64,000 nt of DNA from Labia minor (taxonomy: Eukaryota; Arthropoda; Insecta; Dermaptera; Spongiphoridae), in the NCBI GenBank assembly GCA_963082975.1, contig OY720346.1:49076296-49140295 (forward strand). The letters are read 5' to 3'. The notes under the pieces were generated by a model. The model had not been told where the DNA came from and ran no database searches. It was given only the letters and a program-made list of their open reading frames with translations. A program made the translations under genes and the position numbers. Numbering within the stretch: the stretch's first letter is position 1; every line of letters begins with the position of its first letter. Positions 56,701-63,409 of this stretch are shown here, piece after piece.

Positions 56701-57736
56701 GACCCTCCAGATTTTTTCTTTACGTAATATATTAGGTCGTTCGGAATGTTATTTCGTTTTTTAGAAGATTTAATTATATTTTTTTCGAACACAACTCCAC
56801 AATTAAGCCAAACGGCTTAATCATTATATGTTTGGGAAGCTGATATAACATGCTTGTGTGTGAAAAAAATTCAATATTATTTTATTAACGTCAAGAACCC
56901 AGCGAATTGTTATTTTAAAAGGTTAAAATTTATGTACATTAAGTAGGGGTTTGTTTTTTATTATGGGGTGTCATAAACCCTTTATATTCAGCCTTTAATA
57001 GGAAGATTAAATGAAATATTCACCTTGAACATAAACGCCCTTCTCTGCATGTTCTTTAAGTTCAAGACGACGTTTAACATCCATACCCAAAAGATCACGA
57101 ATTTCTTCATTATAAATTTCTAAATATGAAGCTAAAACAAGATATTTCATATCATCTGCAACAGCAATTGCTTCGAAAATATGTTCAAAGGCACGTGGAA
57201 TGATCCCTCGTTGGGAGGATGGTTGTGGTATGCCCTGCATGGTGAAACTCTTTCCGCATCCTGTTTGTCCATAGGCAAACACGGTGCTATTGTATCCCTC
57301 CAGGACACCCTAAACAGACATATAAAATTTTTTTCTTGAAGTCATTAAAATCTCATTGATAATTTCTAAAGAAATTCTACTCTACTTTTGTTATCTTTAC
57401 ATTGAATTTGATCTTTTTATTTTTTAATTAATTTTTATTGATTGTATAATCTAAATATTTAATTAAAATTGCCAAATAATTATCTTGAAATAAGTACTTA
57501 ATTACTTTCATTATCGATTTTCTTAATTAAATAAAAATAAAAATACAATATACAGAACTAAACAAAACAAAATAAGTTACCTCAACCAGGGGGTAAGTGA
57601 TTTCGTTGTATATTTGTTCGGTAGTTGAGTTTGTATCGTAAACTCCATCGAAGGTGAATGACTTTGGCGGTGCACTTCCGTCGTTGGGGTTTACAATCGA
57701 ACACGAACAATGGGTTGGGTCCATGAACACCACACA
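39160..57736 (-). CDS. KIF17: Kinesin-2 family motor KIF17/OSM-3 homologue (16 exons seen; N-terminus missing)
   Basis: A homodimeric plus-end microtubule motor that drives ciliary and dendritic transport. About 894 codons are visible (human KIF17 is about 1029). The motor domain has [20 protein letters not shown], the P-loop GQTGCGKS, switch [10 protein letters not shown] and switch II VDLAGSE, then [20 protein letters not shown] and the family's neck [18 protein letters not shown] coiled coil follows in exons F-J, with a basic [13 protein letters not shown] stretch. The tail contains [25 protein letters not shown] and [15 protein letters not shown], matching conserved KIF17 tail blocks, and stops at TAA 39162-39160. 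All junctions are GT-AG and in phase, except that the exon L/M junction is uncertain. The first exon (start codon and first beta strand) was not found between 57737 and 64000. Introns range from about 60 bp to 4.1 kb, the large ones swollen by transposons. Confidence 0.93.
40053..40313 (-). CDS. KIF17: KIF17 exon O
   Basis: 261 bp, phase 1 at both ends. Low-complexity Asn/Ser-rich tail ([20 protein letters not shown], later an Asn run), a probable disordered linker. Confidence 0.85.
41640..41720 (+). repeat. Transposon-terminus-like fragment
   Basis: GCGGATTACCCATTAGGCGC and CTTGTCTAGGGGCCC, GC-rich in an AT-rich intron. It resembles ends of hAT-type elements found widely in insects. No partner end is visible. 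Confidence 0.4.
41852..42042. mobile_element. hAT-type MITE, 191 bp, in KIF17 intron N-O
   Basis: Flanked by TCGTAAGC and TTGTAAGC (7 of 8 match). Starts CAGAGTTTCTCAACCTTTT and ends ATATCACTG. Non-coding. Confidence 0.65.
42964..43081 (-). CDS. KIF17: KIF17 exon N
   Basis: 118 bp; acceptor TTTTTTATAG, donor GTAAAT. Encodes [20 protein letters not shown] and [19 protein letters not shown], the most conserved tail block. Confidence 0.92.
43560..43720 (-). CDS. KIF17: KIF17 exon M (5' edge uncertain)
   Basis: Encodes [20 protein letters not shown] then a Ser-rich stretch and [11 protein letters not shown], donor GTATCA at phase 0. Using the good acceptor TACTTAG (edge 43720), the exon would need a phase-1 partner, which exon L does not give. 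An alternative acceptor at 43752-43753 (edge 43751) restores the phase but adds an unlikely [10 protein letters not shown] stretch. Confidence 0.75.
43945..44094. repeat. Tandem duplication of about 75 bp in KIF17 intron L-M
   Basis: Two adjacent, almost identical units contain CTAAACACAATAGTTTTTCC and TTAAATTCGTTTGAAT. The units differ at a few positions, for example GACATAAATAAC against GACACAAATAAC. The second unit runs up to the donor side of exon L. Confidence 0.9.
44108..44256 (-). CDS. KIF17: KIF17 exon L (3' edge uncertain)
   Basis: Acceptor ATACAG before CAGGAATTCAG. Encodes [20 protein letters not shown] then an acidic run [16 protein letters not shown]. The proposed donor GTTCAA is weak; the open frame continues beyond it into the tandem duplication, so the true edge may differ. 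Confidence 0.72.
44400..44591 (+). CDS. Short GC-rich ORF of foreign appearance, unknown
   Basis: Within an open frame from 44262, the part from about 44400 differs sharply in base composition from the surrounding intron and reads like real protein: [19 protein letters not shown], then NINKG-like residues and [20 protein letters not shown], ending ARAGADTV with a TAA-type stop just before 44600. A perfect 14-bp inverted repeat (TTTGCCGCCCGAAC and its mirror, 10-base loop) lies inside at about 44438-44475. It is on the strand opposite to KIF17, within an intron. It may be a fragment inserted from a virus or bacterium. I do not recognise the family with confidence, and it is too short to be called a functional gene. 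Confidence 0.35.
   Translation, partial: NQFRFSGKTSSRRFAARTCPVVRAANIKGTILGMNVINFTKIGAAIYSIAKGDVIARAGADTV
44798..45278 (+). repeat. Family R copy with internal deletion, in KIF17 intron K-L
   Basis: It starts ACCGACCGACGATAGTAAGG and keeps the TGTCCGTTCGTCCGTCTG and GATAAAATTTGGTATATT blocks to about 45050. It resumes at about 45222 with AAATTAATTTATTTCAAA, GTCGGTCGGT and the GCCTGGCCACAG end. The middle is replaced by AT-rich DNA. Confidence 0.75.
45564..45664 (-). CDS. KIF17: KIF17 exon K
   Basis: 101 bp; acceptor AATTTTAG, donor GTTTGT. Encodes [20 protein letters not shown] and [13 protein letters not shown]. Confidence 0.92.
45725..45885 (-). CDS. KIF17: KIF17 exon J
   Basis: 161 bp. 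Coiled-coil sequence [20 protein letters not shown] and [20 protein letters not shown], ending NY with the Ser codon split across the intron. Confidence 0.93.
46583..46720. mobile_element. hAT-type MITE, 138 bp, in KIF17 intron I-J
   Basis: Starts CAGGGGTGCCAAACTCATAG and ends GCGAGTTTGACACCCTTG; flanks CTTTAATT and CTCTAAAT match at 6 of 8. The tips are typical hAT ends. Confidence 0.75.
46895..46962 (-). pseudogene. Non-LTR reverse-transcriptase 3' fragment
   Basis: The minus strand matches 24470-24530 of the RT insertion: GAGATGGGAGAGGATAGGGA, CTGGAGGCTTGTGGCTC and AGAATAGGAATATTTGGAGG. Only about 65 bases remain. Confidence 0.75.
47474..47539 (-). CDS. KIF17: KIF17 exon I
   Basis: 66 bp encoding [20 protein letters not shown] then MK; coiled coil. 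Confidence 0.92.
47602..47794 (-). CDS. KIF17: KIF17 exon H
   Basis: 193 bp encoding [40 protein letters not shown] and a [14 protein letters not shown] end. The basic cluster could act in nuclear targeting or binding. Confidence 0.93.
48251..48294 (-). CDS. KIF17: KIF17 exon G (44 bp)
   Basis: Acceptor TTTTTACAG, donor GTAAGT. Encodes [14 protein letters not shown] plus two bases; phases agree with both neighbours. Confidence 0.85.
48439..48653 (-). CDS. KIF17: KIF17 exon F
   Basis: 215 bp encoding [20 protein letters not shown], the coiled coil [20 protein letters not shown] and an Asn run, ending KVQT. Confidence 0.92.
50585..50770 (-). repeat. Family K repeat in KIF17 intron E-F
   Basis: The minus strand carries GTTTTTTGTCTGCACATTGC, a CGTTTCATAAAC block, TTTGTCTGTGTCCGTCCGG and the core TTGGCTGAACCGATTACTAT. 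It abuts a Helitron-like copy on its right, head to head. Confidence 0.7.
50762..51283 (+). mobile_element. Helitron-like element with RT fragment, copy 2 (short)
   Basis: 50905-51065 is the non-LTR 3' end (GGGTGGACAATGTGGGAAGG, then TGGTTGCTGAGGCTAAGAAC, then a GATA repeat). It is joined to the same 3' tail as copy 1: ATTAATTTACTGATTAAATT, the hairpin GGGGGCAGAGCCCCC at 51227-51241 and the end GAGCAGCTAGT. The 5' TATATATAAAAGAGA is only loosely preserved. Its 3' end lies 31 bases from the 5' splice site of KIF17 exon E. Confidence 0.65.
51317..51536 (-). CDS. KIF17: KIF17 exon E
   Basis: 220 bp; acceptor TATTTTAG, donor GTAAAT. Encodes [20 protein letters not shown], the end of the motor domain, and the neck [20 protein letters not shown] then [12 protein letters not shown]. 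Confidence 0.94.
51574..53086 (-). repeat. Tandem array of family E elements in KIF17 intron D-E
   Basis: Three units start with the same GGGACCCCGAGCC hairpin end at about 51574, 51815 and 51998 on the plus strand. The third is long (to 53086) and reaches an opposite end read on the minus strand as TCTTATCTTATTATGCTAGC, then GGTTTTTGAGAAC-type and TCACACTAGATATAGTATTT blocks. Inside it, blocks such as GAGAGAGATTAATAAATATA and GCGGGAGTAAAATTTCAA occur twice, about 310-320 bp apart. Head-to-tail stacking and a hairpin near one end recall Helitron-like elements, but no CTRRT end is seen. Confidence 0.6.
52270..52345 (-). other. tRNA-like module in the long family E element, copy 1
   Basis: The minus strand reads TAGACCAGCGGTAAGAAC (A-box-like) and about 30 bases later GAGTTCGAAGGATCGAAACT (B-box-like). 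Arms do not pair as in a real tRNA and no acceptor stem is evident. A better-preserved relative is at 54345-54425. Confidence 0.45.
53087..53735 (+). repeat. Copy of the hAT-leader/family E segment
   Basis: Nearly identical to 32172-32790 for about 620 bp, from ACCGGGACCCCGAGCC through ACTGGCCGACAGAAGTGAAA to TATATATTTATTAT. No hAT ends or transposase accompany it. Confidence 0.75.
53660..53809. repeat. Large palindrome at the edge of the copied segment
   Basis: AACTGTTTTATAATTCTTAT..TATTATGTGAAGTTCATTTC on the left is mirrored by GAAATGAACTTTACATAATA..AAAACAGTT on the right, arms about 70 bases with a short AT spacer near 53738. It lies where the match to 32.8 kb ends. Confidence 0.85.
54345..54425 (-). 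other. tRNA-like module, copy 2
   Basis: The minus strand reads TAGTCCAGCGGTTGGACT (good A-box form TRGYNNARNNG) and about 30 bases later GTCGGTTCGAAACTCGCC (good B-box form GGTTCGANNCC). Stems pair poorly, so it is not a functional tRNA. Both copies sit in the same repeat surroundings (AATAAAAGAACAATGAATAA nearby). Confidence 0.5.
54480..54690 (-). repeat. 5'-type end of the long family E partner repeat
   Basis: It matches 52900-53086: ATAATTTTCAATTAAGAAAT, TCTTTATAAATACTATATCT, CGTTAGAGCGGTTTTTGAG and GCTAGCATAATAAGATAAGA. Together with 54100-54425 it forms a second, diverged long unit. Confidence 0.65.
55615..55754 (-). CDS. KIF17: KIF17 exon D
   Basis: 140 bp encoding [40 protein letters not shown] and LTRLLQ, the helix alpha4 region that binds microtubules. 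Confidence 0.95.
55828..56070 (-). CDS. KIF17: KIF17 exon C
   Basis: 243 bp encoding [20 protein letters not shown], switch [10 protein letters not shown] and switch [17 protein letters not shown]. Confidence 0.95.
56273..56728 (+). repeat. Family B repeat in KIF17 intron B-C
   Basis: It starts GTGTCTCGCAAGAGATCGTA and ends TTTGCGAGACCCTCCAG, a short inverted match. Same internal order as the minus-strand copy at 5915-6512. Confidence 0.7.
57024..57309 (-). CDS. KIF17: KIF17 exon B (P-loop)
   Basis: 286 bp encoding [52 protein letters not shown] and [13 protein letters not shown]. The P-loop has Cys in place of the Ser of vertebrate KIF17; GQTGCGK occurs in other kinesins and should bind ATP. 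Confidence 0.95.
57581..57736 (-). CDS. KIF17: KIF17 exon A (first exon seen)
   Basis: 156 bp between acceptor TTTTTCTAG and donor GTAACT. Encodes [40 protein letters not shown] and [11 protein letters not shown]. It starts with an intron acceptor, so an upstream exon with the start codon must exist. Confidence 0.93.
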
Positions 57737-58107
57737 CTAGAAAAATCCAAGAAAAAACAAACATATATCAATAAAATACATTCCATTTTTTTATTCTGGA
57801 ATATTAAAAAAAAATTATAATTCATAATAACATTTTTATAGAATAATAATTATTAGGTATATTTAAATTAATATCGTTTTAAATTTAAAAATCAAGTATA
57901 ATTTTCATAACGAGTTTATTCTTATTAAAAAGCTTGTATCTTAAAATTCATTTCAGATAATAGTTTTCACTGATAAAAAGACATTTAACATATCCTCTCA
58001 CAAGAACTTTAGTATCCCTTTAGTAAGAAGGATATCACAGTTTGGGCAAATGCTAGACTTCTTCATAAAACTCAAATCTTTCTTTAAATTAAGTCAATTC
58101 CTTAAAC

Positions 58108-58549
58108 CAGAGGTTCTTAAACTTATGTAGTCCGCGAACCCCCACTTGAAAAAAATTTTTTTGACGGACCCCATCCCAACTTTAGGTACTTTACGTCATT
58201 TTATTAGTTAATTTCTGGCTTACGATCTCATAAGAACAAGGATATATGATGAATAACGAGTTTTTTGTATATTGTAGAACACATTTTATTAAAAATTATA
58301 ATATTGAAGAAAGAAAAGTCAGCTAAATATGAAGATGGAAACGGTAGCAATAGTTTTCTTGCACATTTCGTTGAATTTGGGTATTTGATCTCTGTTTCCT
58401 CACAAAGCCATGCCATCGCTCCTTTTATATTAAATAAAGTTTCAACTGACTCATCATTTTCTCGTGCACCTGTACGATGGCTTTGCGGACCCCTAGTAAA
58501 GGCTTCGCGGACCCCCAAGGGTCCGCGGACCACAGTTTAAGAACCTCTG
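58108..58549. mobile_element. hAT-type element, 442 bp, with perfect 8-bp duplication
   Basis: Flanked by CCTTAAAC on both sides (58100-58107 and 58550-58557). Starts CAGAGGTTCTTAAACTT and ends CAGTTTAAGAACCTCTG. The minus strand between about 58430 and 58320 reads AMAWLCEETEIKYPNSTKCA then RKLLLPFPSSYLA, like the hAT C-terminal dimerisation region, so it is a deletion derivative of a coding element. It would lie in the KIF17 intron upstream of exon A. Confidence 0.9.
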
Positions 58550-58557
58550 CCTTAAAC

Positions 58558-59848
58558 CATTATCAACCTGTGAGGCCCTCTGACGAAAGTTATGGAGAAA
58601 ACTTAATTATACTAAAAGGATTATAATAATTTATAGAAATGAATATTTGAAAAATGGATAATAAACCATTTTATTTTATTTGAGGCAATTTACTTAGGTT
58701 TCCTTATTACCCTCTCCATCCTCTAATCTCTAATCTAAAAGAAAGTATAGGCTTTACTTCAATATCAAACTATTTCATTTTTATTTGAAATTTTATATTT
58801 TAATGTAAGAAATCTATTATTGTCTTTTATTCTCGATGTAATTATTTACATATTCTTTAATTTTTTTGGGTTCTTGGCTATTCAATAGAGCTCCCAAACT
58901 ATATTATTTTATTCATAATAATAATACACTATGTATAATTTACCATAGTGTAATTTTTAACTCTATTATTTATTTATTATTTGTTATTTTATTTATAGTA
59001 TTATTAATATTTACTAAATAGTAGGTAAAATATTTACCACCAATTTTTTTAATTTTATATGATAATCATATTTATTCACTTCGCTTTGAGTGTAAAGGAA
59101 TGAATTGAAATGTTGAATCATGACACATTTTTTTATTTCAATATAATTTTTTATTTTTTTATTATTACATCCTATAATTTAATATACTTTGTTAAAATCA
59201 TTAAAGAATGTTATTTTATCTTTAATCAATACTAAATTGGAAATAAATATAATTGGAATAAATATTATTGTTTATAACACATTTGTATTGATTAATTTAT
59301 TTTCAAGTCATTTAATAACATTAAAATTTATTTTCTCTTATTCTTAATATTTTTTTGTTTTATTTTAATTATTTATATTTCAAAAATAATTTAATCATAT
59401 AAATTGTCTCCTGTTATTGAAAAAAAAAAATATTTTTTCTTAAATTCTATTTTCAATATCAATTTTATTAACAGAGGGTTTGTTTTTTTTATTTTATTTT
59501 GTTTCTTTTTTTGAATATTACGTTTGAACTCTGTCAAGTCAGGTCAAGGACAGGGTGCCCTTCAACTAAATTTCCCTAATCCATCATTACTATTTCATTA
59601 TTAACGATTAAATAGGTTTCGATTTCTTATCAAAATTTCAATATTATTAATAGGCATACAACCTATACCTAAAAAGCGAAAAGACATTAATAATTTCTGA
59701 CACTCAATTTATTATAGAAAAATCTAATTTTTATGATTAATATATAAATGAAAATAATAGTTATTTTAATGAAGCATCTAAATTCCCAATCTTAAATTTT
59801 GTATTGAGCGCAATTGATTTATTTTTTTTTAAATTATTATTATTGAAT
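58558..59848. other. AT-rich non-coding stretch
   Basis: No gene or element is supported. The missing first exon of KIF17 was looked for here on the minus strand and not found. Confidence 0.45.
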
Positions 59849-59868
59849 TTAAGGGAATTTTCCCGCAG

Positions 59869-60025
59869 GTTTTGGCTCCTGTAAAGTATCTTGAAACTTA
59901 TTTAAAAGCCTCTGCACATATCATTCGTTTTATCATCTACAATCATTTATTTAGTATAGTCGCCCATTGTGGAATAATCTTATTCTCTTTGGCATTTCAA
60001 CGTGGAGCCATCATATTCATCTCAT
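59869..60025 (+). other. Exon-like open segment of unknown gene
   Basis: After a fair acceptor (TTTTCCCGCAG) the plus strand stays open: VLAPVKYLETYLKASAHIIR, then hydrophobic residues with LFSIVAHCGIILFSLAFQRG. Codon composition is richer in GC than the flanks. It runs into the Helitron-like copy at 60026. I do not recognise the protein, and no good donor is seen; it could also be captured or intergenic sequence. Confidence 0.25.
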
Positions 60026-61025
60026 CTAGACGGGGGCTCCGCCCCCTGTACCCCGAAGTAATACATAGTATTTCGTTGAAAGTCTGTGTGTAAAAGCTTT
60101 TCATCCATTTTGTTGCAATCAGTATATTACATTATATTATCATATCTTTTTGTGTTCTTATTTAAAAGATATTTTAATTTAATCAGTAAATTAATTATGT
60201 ATTACTATTGTATTTGTTATATCAATCTATCTATCCCTGTGGCTCTACGGATCTCGAAAGTAACCCCCAAGTCTGAGCTATAACCATCTAACTCCTACCC
60301 TGTCCCATCTGTCCCACGTCCCTTCCTACATTGTCCACTCACCACGTTCTTGGTCTTCCCAATCACAGAGGACGTTTCCCAATCGGTTTTTCCAAATATA
60401 TTTCGCCGATCTTTAATCTACCATTCTAGCCATGACTCCTTCCCATCCCAGCCTTCTCTATTTTGTAACCTTAATAACCTTAACTATATCTGGAGATGCA
60501 ATTCCTCGTTATGCCATCTCCGTCATAGCCTGGTGATCTCACTTTCTTTGGTCCTTAAATGCTGCAAACAATCCTAATATCAAATTCTCCAAATCTACTT
60601 TCTCCCAAGAACATCGACCACCCATATAATACAACAGGCAAAATAAATGTTTTAAATATTTCAATTTTCATCTATTTTGATAAAAGTTTTGATGAGTTAA
60701 GCCTCTTTACTGTATGATAACAGACGTTACCCGATTGTGACCTTGATTTAAATTCTTATTCAATATTATTATCCTTTGTAATTATAGAATCTAAGTATTT
60801 AAATTTTTCTACATTTTGTATGTTAAGACTTTGTGTGTTAATAATGTTTTTCTCTCTTACTAAATATTTTCTTTTATCCCTATTAATTTCAAACCCCATC
60901 TTATTTCCTGCCTCAATTCATTACGCTTATACATAAGTGTCGGTTAAGTAAAAATTTTCTTTTTTTTGTCAGCAAAAAAGTAAACAAATTACATACATAC
61001 AAAAACTCTCCTTTATATATATAGA
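60026..61025 (-). mobile_element. Helitron-like element with RT fragment, copy 3
   Basis: On the minus strand the 5' end is TCTATATATATAAAGGAGAG at 61025, followed by TTTGTATGTATG, TTTACTTTTTTGCTGAC and ACTTAACCGACACTTATG, as in copy 1. A non-LTR fragment fills the middle. The 3' part has ATTAATTTACTGATTAAATT and the hairpin GGGGGCGGAGCCCCC (60032-60046), but the last 40 bases with CTAGT are replaced. Confidence 0.7.
60225..60930 (-). pseudogene. Degraded non-LTR reverse transcriptase fragment
   Basis: The minus strand matches the 3' half of the RT at 23576-24581. Examples are GGATGGGAAGGAGTCATGGC, GGAAACGTCCTCTGTGATTG and the GAAATTAATAGGGATAAAAG region of the ORF. Many stops. It ends in a short GATA tract at 60225, in the same sense as the surrounding Helitron-like element. 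Confidence 0.75.
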
Positions 61026-61148
61026 AGATTCGTGTTATAAAAAATTTAAAAAATATGTTTTTTTTTATTAGTTTGTTTTAACAAATAAAATAATAATTAA
61101 TAATTTAAATTGATAATTTTATATTATATTATTTATTATTTATTATAG

Positions 61149-61259
61149 GTCACTAATGAAGTGAATAATGAAGAACTTCAGATAAAAATAAAGTGTAATA
61201 CACTTATTCCAAAAATAATCCCCCGAATTGGAAACAGCAGCGATCCAAGAGGACGGTGA
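61149..61259 (+). other. Exon-like terminal segment of unknown gene
   Basis: After acceptor TTTATTATAG the frame reads VTNEVNNEELQIKIKCNTLI then PKIIPRIGNSSDPRGR and a TGA at 61257. It is slightly GC-richer toward the end. It could be the last exon of a plus-strand gene together with 59869-60025, but linkage is unproven and no family is recognised. Confidence 0.25.
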
Positions 61260-61869
61260 TGGCCACAGGTGAATTTGGGGAAAAATATAATATTTCTATT
61301 CCGAGTTCAATAAATGATTTCTATATGTTACGAAAAAGGTAGAAACATGAATACATAATTAATAATGAATTGTTATTAAAATTTATAAATAAAAAAATTA
61401 ATTCCCAGGGGGCGTTGAGTAATATTTTTTTCTATAAAGGAGGCGATATGCCATATTAGTAAATGGACCGACCACTGGTCTAATACAATATTATTCAAAT
61501 AGATACATATTAATGAAATATCTACATTAAATATACATTTTGAACTCTGGTCTTTATGAACAAAAATTTTGGAATTTACAAGAGGAAGTCTATAGTCTAT
61601 CATTAAAGAAATTAAAAGGTTAATTATTTTGTTTTTTAAGTTAATTGAAAAAATTTATTTATAAACAGATTTACTATTTGTTTATAAATAAAAAATAAAT
61701 TAATATATATATATACTTATACAAGGAATTGCATTTTTATACATAAAAGCCAGTCCTATACAAGAGGGGGTTATACTGGACGAGGAAAGGTTAGTGAGAA
61801 TTTTGTTTGCGTGGAAACTCATTGGTGAATTAATAAAAGACCCAGTAATCCCAGAAAGAAATGAGAAAA

Positions 61870-61965
61870 TTGGATGGAAGTATCTTGGGATAAGAATGGG
61901 TGGAGGAATTATGTTGTTGCAAAGAAGAATTTATAAGTTCAGTAAAGCAACATAGACAGGAAGAT
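61870..61965 (+). pseudogene. Decayed RT 3' end
   Basis: GGAATTATGTTGTTGCAAAG then AAGAATTTATAAGTTCAGTA aligns with the WRSVVAAAKNLRVP end of the non-LTR ORF, followed by a GACAGG remnant of the tail. Confidence 0.45.
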
Positions 61966-62523
61966 GGTATAAAAATATATAGAAATCAAACTATTGTTTC
62001 TGATTATATAATATATAAAATAATCTACAATCTGAATTTTTACAAATATATTAATAAAATTCATTTTGTTTTAATTTAATTTTTTTTTCTCATTTAAAAT
62101 GATTCACTTTCAGAAGAAGAGATTAAACTATTTACAATTATTAATAGTACAATTTGTGTTTTATAATTAATATATTTGAATCTAAAAACAAGTTAATGTA
62201 AAATTTAACATAAAAATAAAACATTAAGAAATTATAAAAATGCGTTTTTTTTTCAATTTGTTTTTAAGTAATCAGTTATTAATTTGTATTTTTTTTTTGT
62301 TTTTTTATAAAATTTTTAAAATTCTCCAAATAAATAATGTAAAATTTAATATAATAAAATCATCAAATTGTTAAAAATTTAAAATATAGGATTTATTGAA
62401 CTAGATAAAAATAGAGAGAGAGAGAGAGAATGTCGAAATTTTCTGAATCTAAAAAAAAATAAATAAATAAATATATTATTATAATATTATATTAAATTTA
62501 TTTATTGATTTTGTTACTTACTA

Positions 62524-63120
62524 TTATATACTCTTTCTACATGTGGATTCTTTACAAATGAATGGGGTGATATTTCCTGGCCGTGAAGATTTGCTCTTCT
62601 CTCGTTTGGACGTGGATGGATTGGCTGATAAGTCTTTTGTCTTTGATTTTTCTTTTTTGGCTGTCCTCTTTTTGGGTGATGTTATTTTTGGTTTTCTTTT
62701 CCTTGTCTCTTTCTTTTTTGGCACTTTAGACATAGAAGGTTTGGAATTATATTTGGGCTTTAAAAATATATTAATATTTACCGAAATATTATTTAACGGT
62801 TTCTCAGACATACTTGACATTTTCGTTTGTGTTGTTTTTGATTTCGTTGTATTTTTTTTCTTTGGTTTATTTTCCTCTTTAATCAATTTCACTTTAGATG
62901 TTGAACGTGTTTTCGTTAATTTCTTCTTTTTACAACATTTTTCACTTTGACGACATGAATTTGGACCAGAGGAACAATCACTATCATAAGTGTCATAACA
63001 GGAATAAGATGAATCATAGGAGTCATAAGAATCATAAGAGTCAAACGAGTCATACGAGTCACAATCACAACAACACCCTCTTGATGAACTCGCTGAACAA
63101 GATTTCTTTCGGTAAGACAT
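62524..63120 (-). CDS. Hypothetical Cys/Ser/Asp-rich, Lys-rich basic protein, 198 aa
   Basis: A single uninterrupted frame from ATG 63120 to TAA. Residues 1-55 are low-complexity: MSYRKKSCSASSSRGCCCDC, then a Ser-Tyr-Asp repeat (period 9 bp in DNA), with about ten Cys overall. Residues 60-198 are strongly basic (CCKKKKLTKTRSTSKVK, KKKETRKRKPKITSPKKRTA), ending FICKESTCRKSI. There is no signal peptide or membrane segment. Such Cys- and Lys-rich composition occurs in insect sperm chromatin and other rapidly evolving male proteins, but that is only an analogy. A perfect donor-like GTAAGTAAC follows the stop, so 3' UTR splicing is possible. The length and lack of stops in AT-rich DNA support a real gene. 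Confidence 0.6.
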   Translation of the reverse strand: MSYRKKSCSASSSRGCCCDCDSYDSFDSYDSYDSYDSSYSCYDTYDSDCSSGPNSCRQSEKCCKKKKLTKTRSTSKVKLIKEENKPKKKNTTKSKTTQTKMSSMSEKPLNNISVNINIFLKPKYNSKPSMSKVPKKKETRKRKPKITSPKKRTAKKEKSKTKDLSANPSTSKREKSKSSRPGNITPFICKESTCRKSI

Positions 63121-63376
63121 TTTTTATTTGTTATTTACTTTAGAACGAAAAGAAAATAATAAAAACTTTTTTTTTAAATTAAAATTACTCTCTCTCTATC
63201 TCTAATCAGATGACTGAATATTAATAGTATAAAATAAAACTTTTTAAAAATGAAATTCTTAAAAGTTAATTCTTATAAATAGAAAAAAAAAATTAAATTA
63301 AATATATACCTATATGTTTTTAATGTTATTAATATATAAAATATAAATAGTATTCATAGAATAATTCTTATTTAAA

Positions 63377-63409
<33 letters not shown>

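Noticed and set aside
62543..63143. Plus-strand ORFs at 62543-62950 and 62898-63143
   Set aside because: Antisense shadows of the low-complexity minus-strand ORF; their Phe- and His/Asn-rich translations are mirror images of Lys and Asp codons.
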